From NCBI GenBank assembly GCA_023055425.1, contig JALGPY010000009.1:32469275-32533274 (forward strand): a stretch of 64,000 nucleotides of DNA, written 5' to 3'. Numbering within the stretch: position 1 is the first letter of the stretch; each line of letters begins with the position of its first letter. The stretch is from Linanthus parryae (lineage: Eukaryota; Streptophyta; Magnoliopsida; Ericales; Polemoniaceae). Shown in pieces: positions 24,550-36,832 of the stretch. The notes below the pieces were generated by a model. The model was not told the origin of the DNA. It was given only the letters and a program-made list of their open reading frames with translations, and ran no database searches. The position numbers were made by a program, and so were the translations under genes.

Positions 24550-27500
24550 ATGTGGTTGAGGAATGGAAGGTGCCTACATTTTGGACCGTAGTCGATCTAC
24601 TCCAAGATTACTCTTCAGGTAGTTATTTCACCTTTTGCGAAATGGTACACTTTTCTATGTGTTTGATTTTACCGTAGTGCATAGCCATATGCTAGAACAA
24701 CTAGTGGTGATAGGTTTATGGACAGCTCATAAGCTTACCAGAAACCTCCTTTCCTAAACACATTTATGTCCGGTGACAGAACAGGCAATCGTGCTCCGCT
24801 TCCATGATCGATGGAGCGGTCTAATACGATTGTGTAACACTTATGTTGCTGTTCCATGCAATGTGTATGTCAGCTAGCATGGAATATAGCCTGAGACGGA
24901 TCCACGTGTATCTAGGTCCCCACCCTAGTCAGCATGCATAGCTGGCTAGTCGAAGAATCATCGCTGATAGTCATAGCACGTGATACTTCGTATAGAGTAT
25001 CCTTTTGGTTGCAATCTAGTGTCTTAAGTTGGATCTCCTGAAATCCACTCTTCCAATTACATGAGGTTTGTGGGGTCTTAGTACACACCATAGTGTATAG
25101 AAGATTCACATGCATCGGGCACTTTGTTCATATGGTCAATCTTGTATGGTGTCTTCTAGGGCACATATTCATGCTCATAAAGTCTTGGAACGAGCTATGG
25201 GAGTATCACAAGGCTTTGGGTCCAAAATATGGAATCGTTCAGAGTATCTTCTTGGTGTGCGCCTTTTGCGACAGTATAAGAAGTCCTTTTGAACGAACGA
25301 GAATGCATCTCGCCCTACCAATATCCTTCTTCACAAATCGAGAGGATAACCACTCAATAGTGGATGTGAAATAGTCCTTAGACTTCCCTGGCCAATAGTG
25401 TGTTATCGATAATAAGCGACGTGATCATCTACTCTCTACTACTGAGAGTGATATGCAGCGGTTTTTCATCCATTGATAGAATACTGATGACTTAGAGGAC
25501 TAGTTAAGACCATACATGGACTTAATTAGCTTGCACTCATTTGTGCATTTGATCATACATCTCGAAACCCTGTGGTCCAGTCATACAGATCACCTCTCTA
25601 ATTTCTCTATTGAGAAATTCAATCGACACGTTTATCGAGAATGGAGCCTTATTTCCATCATCACAACTATTACCGATATCTATGCAAGTCGTATGCCTTA
25701 CTATGCTTCCGTCTGTGTCACTCTAATTGACCTTGGAAATCCACACATTTCCAATAGTCTGATATCCAGTCAGAAAAGTCAACCTAGTCTTAAACTTGGT
25801 TGGTCCTTTACAGACTCTAACTTTTCCTATAAAGATTACTTTTCATTCTTCATAATTAGGGAATGATAAGGCATAGTATTCTATCCCATCGTTTATGCAA
25901 GGTGATCCTTAAGACCATCCCTTCGATCTCAAACAGTCGATGGGATATGCTCCTACGAGCAATTCCTTTGCATTGGAGGATCATAATTTGCTCTCACCCC
26001 TATGCATGGGCACCTCGCTTAGAAAGTCACTCCCATTGCCTGAAGGATACTTGAGGGACTAATTCCTCATAATGGACTATGGAACAGGGTGTTTTCTAGC
26101 GGTTCCTCCATGCTCGCGGAGATAATCATCTCTACGAACATTCCCTTAATTGTGGACATCTCTTTATGATAAATCATATATCTTGTGAATCCATTTACGT
26201 TACACGACTAATTGGCTGTTGCGTTTCGAACACGCAACCCCTAGAGTACTCAGAATAGTATGAGAAGATACGTTACTCCATGAAGATACGTTTCTTCCAT
26301 CTAGGGTCTAAATTTGTCAGGTGATGAAAGATCCTAGGGCGATATCCTAGGTTCATCTTCTTCTTGCTTGGTGACCACCATGGCCTCCCCTTCGATGTCA
26401 AAATGTCGATGGGGTACGCTCCCACGAGCGCTCCTACGCAAAGAGGGTTCTTCTTCAGCATTATCGTCATATACGATAGGCTGCTCACTAGGTAAGCCCA
26501 CTGTTCTCGAGATCCATAGGAATAAATTTCTCTTGAGTAGTGGTGAATTGAGTGTCATCTAGTGGTTCCTCTCCTTCGTAGAGAATACCATCTCCACGTG
26601 CTTCTCCCTGACTAGGAAAATTTATTTATCTCATAAGCTACCGATCCCTATGGCCTAAGGTGACCTCATATAGGTTGCCTTTTGGTCCACATCTCGTAGG
26701 GCGTAGTGGCTACAGACTTGGTGGGTATTTGGTTGAGTACATCGACAGCCGTTTAATAAAGCATCTCCTCAAGATAAGGAACGTGTACTTTGAGCGTGCT
26801 ATCATACATCGAACATGTACTTTTGTCCAGACGGTTTTCTACCTTTTGTAGATACCTGTCTGAAGCACCCTTGTGCCTCAGACTTATGTGGCCCAAGCAC
26901 ACATAGTTGAGATGCGTACAATAATATACGAATGTGATGGAACAGTAAGCACCGTATCTTTAGCTCTAACATTTAATGGAACACAAATACAACAGAATGA
27001 ACAATATGTTAAGACTCAATAATCCTTACTGCTTTACTGGATGGTTTGCCGTTCGCCTTCTATGTAAGGCAAGAATCACACACGGGTAAGGGTACCTTGG
27101 GCATATTCCAAGAAGGCCTACCTTAGTTAGCCTGAACATCCTTTTCTGACATTGTGTGTCTTAATCTAGCGCGCCACATATCAGAATCTTAAGTCACAAC
27201 CCTAGAGGTGATATCCAAAGATTCTGAGGCGTTATTCATGCTAGAATCTAAGAGCGCATGACCATACATAACATGACCAATTCCAAAGTAAAACTGTGAC
27301 CAAAACAACTTTTGGTGGCTACTCCCTCAAAGAAAAACTTATGGATTCTTAGAGGAGAAGTTAGTGCCAGTTCTGGCCTTCTAGACTAACGAAAACATAA
27401 TTTTCCTCCTGTGCGTTTGCCAGTCTTGGGCTATCGGTCATGTACCGATATTCCGCCCTTATTCCCTTATCCTTTCCCCCACTTGTTCCGCACGGTCCTA

Positions 27501-28800
27501 ATACCGGGCTAGGGACTACATCTGCCTATCATACTTCATTCACAGTCTTTTAGCAATCATATATTGCTTAGACTTCAAAATTATGATGAACTAGTATACT
27601 TAGCAAACACTTGGTTGCTTAGATCCTAGAACAGAGCGATGTTGGGTCTTATCCGAGCATCTTGACACTCTCAAAGTGTGTCATATAACGTTTTCATGTC
27701 ATATTCATGAAACTTGGAAGAGATAGCAACAAATTGCTAATTGGATAACTTAAAAATCTCATCATAAACGGCATGAATGCCAGATGCTATAGTTGAGTAT
27801 TAATCGCCGACACTATAGTCGAGTGCTATTTTTTATGATTTGAGTTTCATAGTTTAAGGCGGGATTTATGAGTCACTACTCACAATTTTAATGTAGGAAA
27901 ATGGCTAAGGTGGATCCAAGATTCCTCTTTGGTCCATTCCTACAATTCTTTGAATTTCAAAGTCGTCTAGAACTTGCTGATGAGGTCATTTCCCACATTG
28001 GCGTAGCACGCTCTATGATATTTATCTTGACTGTCTCCCACTATTGGTTAGCCTAAATATAATGTCTATGTGTTGCTGTGACAACTATTCATCAGAGGTT
28101 CGACCATACTTGTAGGTGTTTGACAACCTATGTCCAACGATCGGTTACATAGTACGACGACTCGTCATATCGTTTGTTGTCATCATTTTAGCCTTTACAG
28201 TTTCGATTTAGACACGATTGATCTTGAGACATTGCATAGGAAATTAATACTAGCATTTACTTAGCTCCGAAATAACATGATACATGATTAAAAATGTATA
28301 GTTCCTCATAAGGACTCCACCAAAACCTAGTAGCAATTCTAGGAATCAAATATCGTCACTTATGATTCCCTATTAGTTTCAATCATGTATAATCATGTGA
28401 GCTCTTTTGTTTTAGTTCCTTAGCATGCGAGGTTATACAGTTATATCCAATCACACGCAGTTATAACAAAAAACAAGAACAAGCATAAATAAATATGCAA
28501 TGGATGTGGCCCCTAAGGTGCACTCCCACTATTGGGAGTACGTCTTGAGCAAGTCTTGAACTTCCCGCCTCATGGATCTCGCCTATCTCGAGTACTCCTC
28601 TTGAAGCTCCTTGGTTCGTCTTATTTGCTACATGCACCTTGCGCCATAGCTTTTGGTTTGGCCACCTCTCTTGAAGCTTCTATTCTTCATTCTTCACTAA
28701 CTATCTTATTACTAATAAGAAGTAACCTCATAGAGGCGATTGGATAAGAAGAGAAGACACTAGAGTATATAGAGAGACACGACACGCAGGCCGTATTTTA
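24550..28800 (-). pseudogene. Degraded copia gag-pol of element B
   Basis: No long frame survives, but family landmarks are visible on the minus strand. RT occurs at about 25815-25500: a frame with EFLNREIREV and PQGFEMYDQ, then a frameshift into CKLIKSMYGLN. The pol connector occurs at 26558-26334 (SLRRSARGSVPHRHFDIEGE, then EAMVVTKQEEDEP). Integrase and GAG pre-integrase remnants are inferred between about 26600 and 27500, and gag remnants up to about 28800. Stops and frameshifts are frequent throughout. Order and strand agree with the PBS and PPT positions. Confidence 0.65.
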
Positions 28801-29295
28801 ATTGATGACAATCTCAAAACCAAAACCAAATGTAAAACATCTAAGCTACATCCATGCATCAAACACATCCATTCAACCCACGACAGCATGTACAATGATA
28901 AAATAAACATACTGAAATTTTCTGAAAATTTCCAGAATTAAATACTAAGTACTGGAAATTAATAAGCAATCTTCTAATCAACTAAAAAGATCGAAAATTG
29001 CTCTAAACCTCCTAAGGTCTCACTACCTATGGCAGAAAGTAGGGAAAAATGACCTACGTCTCCAGAAAAAATTTGGGCTCAAAAGAGTGTGTTTAAGGTC
29101 GTTTAATTGCCTCGGGAAGTGTGCTAACACTTAATTAATTAATCTGAAAATTAATAAAAATTTTTTGTTTTTCCAAAAACTATGAAAAAATCCCATAAAA
29201 TAGGAAATTTAATTCTGAGTCTGTAGAAAAAAATTTGGCAAAAATTGACGCCGCGCGTGGTGCGTCCGCCTCCGTCACGCGCTGTCGTCGGCCTT

Positions 29296-29450
29296 GTGCC
29301 ACGTGAGCGTGCCACGTCAACCGTTTGCTGATGTCAACATCTATGTCAGCTTGACACGTCATCAGCCACGTGGGTTGCCACGTCATCTTCACGGAAGCCC
29401 TAGTGCTGACGTGGCACCGCCACGTCACCTGCCACGTCAGCAGCCCGTCA
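29296..29450. promoter_or_regulatory. Cluster of ACGT-core (bZIP-type) sites in the leader of element B
   Basis: Eight ACGT cores occur in about 150 bp, mostly as GCCACGTCA or its complement TGACGTGGC, plus CCACGTGG and CCACGTGA. These are typical plant bZIP G-box/C-box hybrid sites. They sit in a GC-rich island (about 29250-29515) in the untranslated leader of element B, a few hundred bases from its 5' LTR. Function is inferred from the motifs only. Confidence 0.5.
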
Positions 29451-29834
29451 TTGTCCTTTGGCGCGTGCCGCGCATGGCGGCGCGTGGGGCCGGTGTCGGT
29501 GGCGCGTGAAGCCCACGCGCCGCCTTCTTGGCCTCCGTTTCCAATGAAACTTATATCACTGGAATCGTCTCTTCACCCTGATTCCGATTATGTATTCAAA
29601 AATGAATTCTAACAAATTTTGAAAAAAATTGAATTACAGATCAAATCAAAGCACTCCAGATTTATACAGTTCCGAATCTTAAAATATTCATAACTAATGC
29701 ATCGTTTATCCAAAATATATAAAATTTATATTTCTTGAATCCTCGTGAAAAAATCTACCTAACCACATAGGTTTCGTCTACAGATTATGAACCATATATG
29801 TTTCGCATTACGAGGCACGAAAAACAAGCCTAGT

Positions 29835-29846
29835 GCTCTGATACCA
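29835..29846 (-). promoter_or_regulatory. tRNA-Met primer-binding site of element B
   Basis: The minus strand reads TGGTATCAGAGC, one base from the end of the 5' LTR. Confidence 0.85.
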
Positions 29847-29847
29847 A

Positions 29848-30323
29848 TGAAGGAATAACAGGATCTATCACATACAGATCTACAACATGAATTATAGCGG
29901 AAGATTCATGTGTTTACCTTGTCTTCCTTAGCTCCTAGTGCAGCGGGTGATCATAGGACGCTTTCTTTCACGTGCCAACCTTGCTCCCACAGTCTGGCTC
30001 AAATCTCTAGGACGAAAGCTCTGATCCACACCAAGTTCCACCAATTGAGGCTAGTTAGAGAGAGAGGCTAGGGTTCCTAGAACTGTATTTTTATCAGCAC
30101 ATGATCTCTACACAGTAGTGCATTATTATGTCTCACATATCTCATATAATAATGTGTAGGAGGCTGTCTCCTTATATAGACAGACTTATATCTAGTTTGC
30201 ACATAACCCCTAGGATTTGTGCCTTTGCTATTAACTCCACACGTTTAAGCATTGTTGCAACTAACCCCATAAGATTATGATAATTGCACTGGGCACCCCA
30301 CATGGGCGCACCAAATGTTAACA
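29848..30323 (-). repeat. 5' LTR of element B
   Basis: Partner of 20548-21024, starting 'tgaaggaataacaggatc' and ending 'accaaatgttaaca', followed by the TSD ACATT. Confidence 0.9.
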
Positions 30324-30595
30324 ACATTTGTACTGACTAAACTACCGAGGCAATCGACCACCTTTTTTACTTCTACTGCCTGAGCCCACATGAAAAAAAA
30401 AAAGACAAAAAAAAGAAAGAAAAACATCTCCCCAGACCAACAAATGACGTGTGAGTAGAACAAAGAAGAATGGGAAGACATTTATTAGAAATTCACTTCA
30501 GATTGTGAATGTATTTGGATAGTTCAACACGTGCAATTGCCATTACAAATGAATTGTTTATTCGTCATGAAAGAGAGAGGCATACGTATTACGTA

Positions 30596-30852
30596 CCACT
30601 CTGTCTCTTCTCTTTAGTCCCATTTGACTTTTTTGACTCGTATCTGAGTCACTCTGACCGGGTGATTTGGTCGGCAAAACGATGCGATTTTTAATAATTT
30701 TTTCACCGTGTAAATAGAGCACATTTTACTCTACAATACCATGAAAAAAATATCAAAAAAAATTATCATTTTGATAACCAAATTACCGGGTCAAAGTGAC
30801 CCAGTAAATAGTAACAAAAACAAGAATGGGGTAAAGAAGAGAGACAGAGTGG
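30596..30852. mobile_element. Stowaway-like MITE, copy a
   Basis: The ends CCACTCTGTCTCT and AGAGACAGAGTGG are inverted copies, flanked by TA on both sides (30594-30595 and 30853-30854). The interior shares 'gggtgatttggt', 'acgatgc' and a gacccg/cgggtc palindromic part with copies at 37930-38187 and 62405-62655. No coding capacity. Confidence 0.75.
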
Positions 30853-31211
30853 TACTTGGATAGATTTGTCTAACTATTGATAGATTTGGCAACCATATAG
30901 GTTTAATGCATAGCTTGACAGGATACTAGCTAGCTAGACAAATCTATCAATAGTTGTCAAATTTACCGATATTTTTAAAATATAATGCATGTGTTCATGT
31001 GCATGGCTGTTTACAGTACATGTATAGAGACAGGCAAATGCATGGGAAAGTTCGTGTCCATCTAGATTGCTGATTCGGAGTATAGTCATCACGATAGTGC
31101 ATAGTTAGTGGTGCATTCTTTAAAATGTGATAATTAGCAAAAAATGTCACGGAAGAAGGCCAAAGTGAATTTTCTGATTTCTCAACAATTATGTAGTTTT
31201 TCAAATACATA

Positions 31212-31465
31212 CCACTCCGTCCCACCTCTTTCTTTCCAATTTCCTTTTTGGTACGTCCCAACTCTTTCTTTCCATTTCCAAATCGGATAACCTTAAACAA
31301 GGCAAAAGACTAAATTACCCTCCCTACAACAACACAGCCCTTACTCATTTCTCTCTCACTTTTTTCTAACTTTATCCTCATTTCTTCTCTCACCCCCCTC
31401 ACTCCACACAAAACACTAACCAGAGGGAGAGCACACCACACAAAACAGATCTGAAGAGAGAAAAG

Positions 31466-31512
<47 letters not shown>

Positions 31513-32252
31513 AGGGGGGGGGACGACAGTGATTTGGGGGCGAAGAGGACGGTGACTTCGACGGTGGTGTGGCGGGGAGGAGGATGGCGGAGAAGAAGAG
31601 AACGACACCGACGGCTGAGGACGATGGCGGAGAAGAGGACGATGCCAACGGCGAGGAGGATGGCGACCTCGTTGCTGGTGGAAGACGACAGCAACGACGC
31701 CGGAGAGGATGCCGGTGAGGACGACGACAACCCAGGTAGCTCTGTTCATTTCTTCTTCTTCTTCTTCTCCTTCTTCTTCTTCTTCTTCTTCTTCTTCTTC
31801 TTCTTCTTCTTCTTCTTCTTCTTCTTCTTCTTCTTCTTTCTCTCTTCTCTTGGTAGATCTTCTCTATTTGCTTCAAATCTGCTTGTTTTCGCAGATCTTG
31901 GCGACGAGGCGACCGACGGCGTAGAGAAGCGACCGCCGTCAGATCTTGGCGACGAGGAATAGAGGATTGGATCTGTTTCTACTTCTCTTTTTTACACACT
32001 CTTGTAATTTTTCTAAAATTTGTAATTTTGTAGTCTAGATCTGTATTTTTTTTGTATTGAATTTGTTGTGTTTGGTTGTTCTTGTTTCGGGTGGCGTTGA
32101 TGGTGGCAGAGTGGTGGTGTTGATGGTGGGTGGTGTTGATGGTGGAGTTGAATGTTATTTTTGTGAAAAAACAGGGGTATTTTAGTCTTTCCGTCACAGC
32201 TCTTAAACCACGAGCTCAGCCGCCATGGGAAGATAGAGCTGGAACGGAGTGG
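31212..32252. mobile_element. 1.04-kb TIR element with TA target site
   Basis: It begins CCACTCCGTCCCACCTC and ends GGAACGGAGTGG, flanked by TA on both sides (31210-31211 and 32253-32254). Its ends resemble those of the neighbouring MITE at 30596-30852, but the element is four times larger. The interior holds a (GA)n tract (about 31470-31507), a GC-rich gene-like stretch (about 31520-31740) and a (TTC)n tract (about 31750-31840), and then a (tggtgttga) rich part. Long arginine-rich or serine-rich frames here are repeat products. The source of the GC-rich part is not recognised. Confidence 0.6.
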
Positions 32253-32254
32253 TA

Positions 32255-32639
32255 GTTCTTCTTCATCGATTGACACGTATCATCTATTTGGGGCTTGTTT
32301 CTCTTAGGCTTCATTGCACATTTCTACTTTCTATCTTGAGAACATCTGAAGCCGTATGAGGCGGAGAAGTTAAATTTAACATGTTTCACTCTATGTTTTT
32401 TAGAAAACATGTTTAGATTTTACGTTACATGCATTTGTAGTGTTTGTTATAAATATAATATTTTTGTGCCTTTGACGGTCACAACCATTTGTAATACATT
32501 AATTAGTTACTTAGCGGTTACAGTTAAAATATAAAGCTTAATTATTTAATGTCTACCTCTAGTTTGTTGAAACTATCAACATCAAAACCTCTAATTCTAG
32601 ACTAACTGATAGCATTTCCGATTGCAATGATTAGTACTA
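32255..32639. other. Intergenic, nothing recognised
   Basis: AT-rich sequence between the TIR element and MULE E2, ending with the 9-bp duplication TTAGTACTA at 32631-32639. No gene, repeat or signal could be supported. Confidence 0.5.
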
Positions 32640-34246
32640 GGATAAAAGACACTGACCACTCTTGACTTTTGGATTAAATCCTCCGAGCTACCCTGACTTT
32701 TGAACAAAGACACTTTGCACCTTTTTTGGATGGAGGCTAGCGGTTGACTAACAGTGCCGGAAAAAAGACTATTTTATTCCTGAAATGTTATAAAATTACC
32801 TCATATATATAATACCCTAACATCTCTCTCACTCATTTTTAACCCTAATCCTCTCTCTCTTCCCCCTCTTTCTCTCTTCCCTTCTTGTTGTGAAACACAA
32901 CCGTCCCATTTTTCTTCTACTTCAGATCCTTCTTATCCTCTCTCTTCGTCGATCTGACCTCTCCTCTCCTCCACTCCTCCTCCTTCAACACCCAACCCAC
33001 TACTATGGTCTCCACGTCTCTGTGCCGCCGGACCTCAGTAAGAAGAAGAAGAGGAAGCCAAATCGACGAACCCAACCTCCGATCGACAAGGGCTTCCACA
33101 AGGGTTTATGGCCGACGAGATGAGTTCCTGCGATGACGACCCAATTCGCCGGTCGACCCAATTCGCCGTTCCCCTGACGTTCGACGCCTTCACCATGCGC
33201 CGTTCGAAGTTATCAAGTTTCCGACATGTGGCTTCGAGAAGATTGATGGAGGATCCGACGGTGCTCCCCTCCAAGGGGATAGAAGATTGAGAAGAGAGAG
33301 TAAGAAAAACCCATGATTTGGGTGGAAATGTGTGGGTTCAGCTGTAGAATAATGATCCATTAAGCTCCGATCCAGGGTATTTCCAAAAGAACACTTGCTC
33401 TGCTGGGGATAACTTATCAATGTGCTGTTTGTTTATGCCATCACCGAGACATTTCTCCTCTTGTCATTTTTTTCTATTCAGTGTGCAAATAGCTAGCTGC
33501 GGTATGGTCATGTTGGTACTTCGAAGACTCTCAAGTTGATAACATTTTTTGTACAACTTGGTTAATTATCTGATAGTTTGTAAGAAGCTTCTATCAAAAA
33601 AAGATGTAGAATCTTGATCTGTATGGACTTTAATTGAAGAAATGGTAGCAGGGATGGTGTTTTGTTGGGTGGAGGTGATAATGGAGAAGGTGATTGTGGT
33701 GATTGTGTTTGGTGTTGAAGAAGGAGGATAATGGCTCTTTGTTGTAGGAGGCGGTAGGGAAGGTTAGGGAGCTTGGAGGTGAATGGTTGTTGCAGGGATG
33801 ATTTTTATGGTGTTGAATTGTTTGGAGAGATTGAATCTTCTTCTTCTTCTTCTTCTTCTTCTTCTTCTTCTTCTTCTTCTTCTTCTTCTTCTTCTGTTTT
33901 GTTTTTTGTTTTTGGTTTTATCTAGTTAATAATTTTAGGAATGAATTATTTGAGGTATTTGAGTTGGGTTCAAAATTGAGGAACGATATACCATTGTGTT
34001 CTTGGTATTCTTGGGTTGATTTCTTGGATTTCTTGATCATAAATATGGACAAAAAGTCCCAAAAAATACCCAAGGGAGATATGGTCCGAAAAGTTTCATT
34101 AACTCACTTTGTAATGAAACATAATAAAAGGGTGCTAAGAGTCCACGGAATATTCCGTTAAATTAGTGCAAATTATATTTGTTCAAAAGTCAGGGTTTTT
34201 CGGAGGATTTAATCCAAAAGTCAAGGGTGGTCAGTGTCTTTTACCC
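32640..34246 (+). mobile_element. Pack-MULE-like element E2
   Basis: It has the same terminal sequence as E1 and E3 (here GGATAAAAGACACTGACCAC at the left, its complement ending TTTTACCC at the right). TTAGTACTA flanks both sides (32631-32639 and 34247-34255), a perfect 9-bp target duplication. The orientation is the same as E3. The interior has a pyrimidine-rich stretch, a GC-rich stretch at about 33000-33290 with short plus-strand frames, and a (TTC)n tract at about 33836-33894. No transposase is present. The GC-rich part may be a captured gene piece that I do not recognise. Confidence 0.85.
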
Positions 34247-34289
34247 TTAGTACTATTGGAGAGTCGATAGGTCTCAACACCCTTTGGAG

Positions 34290-35365
34290 AAGCAGTTGGA
34301 CGCATGCTATGTGTATGTATGTGTATGTCACATTATTAATTTAGTTTTACAAGATGATTTAGCGGCACTCACGGAACATGTTACACCTATTTGCAATGCT
34401 ATTCACTTTATTTCGTCTTCAACCGTCCGCGTAAAAGGATTTAAGGATGTGTGTAGTAATAACGGTTCGAAAAGAATGAAGTCTGGATTTGATTGTAAAA
34501 CAAGATGGAATTCAACATATTTGATGTTATCCAGTGTTGTTGGCTACGAGAGTCTTACCACACGGTTAGTGAATGAATGTGAGCTGGGCTTTACCATAAC
34601 TAGCCATGATTGGAAAATTGTGTCGGCCGTGAGAAATTTTCTTGGACCATCTTATACCGCTGCCAATGTTAATTCGGGAGTTTATTATCCATCCACTAAC
34701 CAGGTTCTTCCACAACTAATATTTTTTAGTGAAGCTTTTAACAATGCTAGAGGTAATCTTGTATTAGGGACGCAATTGCGCCTATGGAAGAAAAATTTTG
34801 CAAATATTTTGAAGACATGCCATGGAATTTTGTTTAGGGACTATGTTTTACCCTAGGTGTAAGATTGGTGTCACGGAGTTTGAACAACAAACTATTTCTA
34901 CTAACATAAAATGCATTTACACCAACTATGGTAGATGTTTAATACAACTCTTAATTTTCTTTATGAGAAGTATGTCGCCAAGTACGGTAAATGTAAGAAG
35001 GTCAATTATGCATCTTCAGGTGATCCAAAGGGTAAGGAAAAAGTTGGTTCATTATATAAGAGTAGACAATCCAACACGTCCAGGCCTGACGCCACTTCGG
35101 AATTAGTTACGTACCTTAGCACAATTTTTTTATCAACGCAATCCGAGGATGACCTAGAAAGCCTAGATGTACTCACTTGGTGGAAGCAAGATGAATCAAC
35201 ATATCTGATTGTTTTGATTATGACACGTGATGTACTAATCCCACCAGTTTCAACACTGCCTTCCGAAACAACCTTTAGTGCAGGTAAACGTTTCGGAGAA
35301 ACGGGCGTGCCTAACATCGGAGATGTTGGAGTTTCTCATGTGCTCAAAGGATTGGAACGATGCTG
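34290..35365 (+). pseudogene. hAT-family transposase remnant
   Basis: One plus-strand frame (34284-34856) has the signature core CHIINLVLQDDL followed by KTRWNSTYLML, both typical of plant hAT transposases (RNase H-like fold). A second frame (34935-35366) has the C-terminal dimerisation region (LDVLTWWK, then TRDVLIPPVSTLPSETTFSA). A frameshift and stop near 34856 separate them. The N-terminal BED zinc finger is missing, and the left side abuts MULE E2. It is an inactive relic; no hAT terminal repeats were identified. Confidence 0.85.
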
Positions 35366-35973
35366 ACAAATGAATACAACACATTCGAACTTTGGACATG
35401 GAGGTGGAAGAATTATTCCAAATCTTAGGCATAGATGACCATGCGACATAAAATCAAGGCGACTAGACGACGATGCGACAGAAAATCAAGGCGATTAGGC
35501 GACAAGGAAACGAAAAATGAAGGCGATTATTCATGTTCATTTAGTGAATGCAAATATAAGTTAGTAACAATGCAAAGAAAAATTGCAAATGATAGATAGT
35601 TGAATGGGTGTCAAGCTAGTTGGGATGTACTTACACTATAGAGATGCAATTTTTCTAACATTTTCTATTTAGATTAAGAGTAAAAGACACTGACCACCCC
35701 TGACTTTTAAATTACATCCTCCCCGCTACCCTGAATTTTGGAAAAAGACACTTTGCACCTCTTTTTGGATGGAGGTTAACGGCTGACTAACAGCAAGGGT
35801 AAAAAAGACTATTTTACCCCTGAAATATTATAACATTACCTCCTATATATTATCCTACCCTCTCTCTACCTCATTCGGAAAACTTTTTCTTCTCCTTCAT
35901 GTCCTCTCCTCTCCTCCTTCACGCCTAACCCTAGCCGCCTCGCCCATTCGGAATCGGAACGATTCTGAGGCAT

Positions 35974-36180
35974 GTTTTAAGGATTAGTTGGGGGGAGGAA
36001 GATCTGGATGCTTTGATATCAGTCACCAACGATGATGATCTCGAGCACAGGATGATGGAGTACAGTAGGCATGTGATGGGGGAGCCAGTGATGTCGTCTA
36101 CAGAGTTCCAGCGATTGCAGATCGCGAGACAAGAGCAGAGGAGGCCCGGGGTTTACAGTGGCGGCGATTATTACGTGTAG
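35974..36180 (+). pseudogene. Captured PB1-domain protein fragment
   Basis: The plus-strand frame reads VLRISWGEEDLDALISVTND, then DDLEHRMMEYSRH, and continues to a stop at 36178. The acidic EDLDALISVTNDDDLEH segment is the OPCA-type half of a PB1 domain, as in plant proteins with a PB1 domain and a long Pro/Gln-rich tail. After the stop, the same frame continues with a Pro-rich stretch to 36300 (PPTQPQVGMTVPAAYWPERH), consistent with such a tail. The N-terminal half of the domain is missing. It is a fragment inside E3 and not a working gene. Confidence 0.65.
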
Positions 36181-36578
36181 AGAGCACAGGAGAAGATCCC
36201 GCCGACACAACCACAAGTCGGGATGACGGTTCCAGCGGCTTACTGGCCGGAGAGGCATCTCACGACCGGCGGTTACCCAAGAAACCGCAACAGCGCCTGA
36301 GCCACACTGTTATACCTGAATGAGGAAGAAAGAGCACGACGAATCCTTAATCTCCATTCGGTTTCCCCAAACCGACTAATCCTCTCTCAGCTTAAGTCTT
36401 ACCACATCAAAGTAGGGTCAGATTCAAACCCATACGCAGACTAGGGAACTGATTGATGATGGTAGTGGTTGTGATTTGGGGTTCAATTTGATCTACCTCT
36501 TGTTCTTAATCCTGTGTTTTTGGTTGTGTCGGTTGAAACAAGTTCGGGGGAAATTGACTATGGGACTGTGAATTTTAG

Positions 36579-36832
36579 ATGTTGGAATTGGGCGGAAATG
36601 CTGGGAAGGACAACAAGAAGAACAAGATAAACCCAAGGCACCTATTGTTGGCTGTGAGGAACGATGAAGAATTGGGGAAATTACTTCACGTTGTGACCAT
36701 TGCAAGCGGTTGTGTGTTCTTCCAAACATCAACCCGGTGCTGTTGCCGAAGAAGAGCAGTGTTGTTGAAGATGAGAAGACTTCTCAGGCTAAAGGTTCCA
36801 AATCCCCCAGGAAGTCACCAAAGAAAGCTTAG
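36579..36832 (+). pseudogene. Captured histone H2A 3' exon, frameshifted
   Basis: The frame starts after an AG acceptor and reads [20 protein letters not shown], then [20 protein letters not shown], the C-terminal half of the H2A histone fold. Near 36711-36716 an extra base shifts the frame. The correct ending then appears in another frame: [18 protein letters not shown], then [10 protein letters not shown] and a stop at 36830. The SPKK-type tail points to an H2A.W-like plant histone. The exon sits at the position of the intron found in plant H2A genes, and the sequence before it looks intronic, so genomic DNA was captured. It is broken and lacks the N-terminus. Confidence 0.85.

Noticed and set aside
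31310..31962. 188-residue minus-strand and 142-residue plus-strand frames rich in Arg, Ser or Phe
   Set aside because: They are products of overlapping (TTC)n and (GA)n tracts within a TIR element, and compositionally biased frames are open on both strands.
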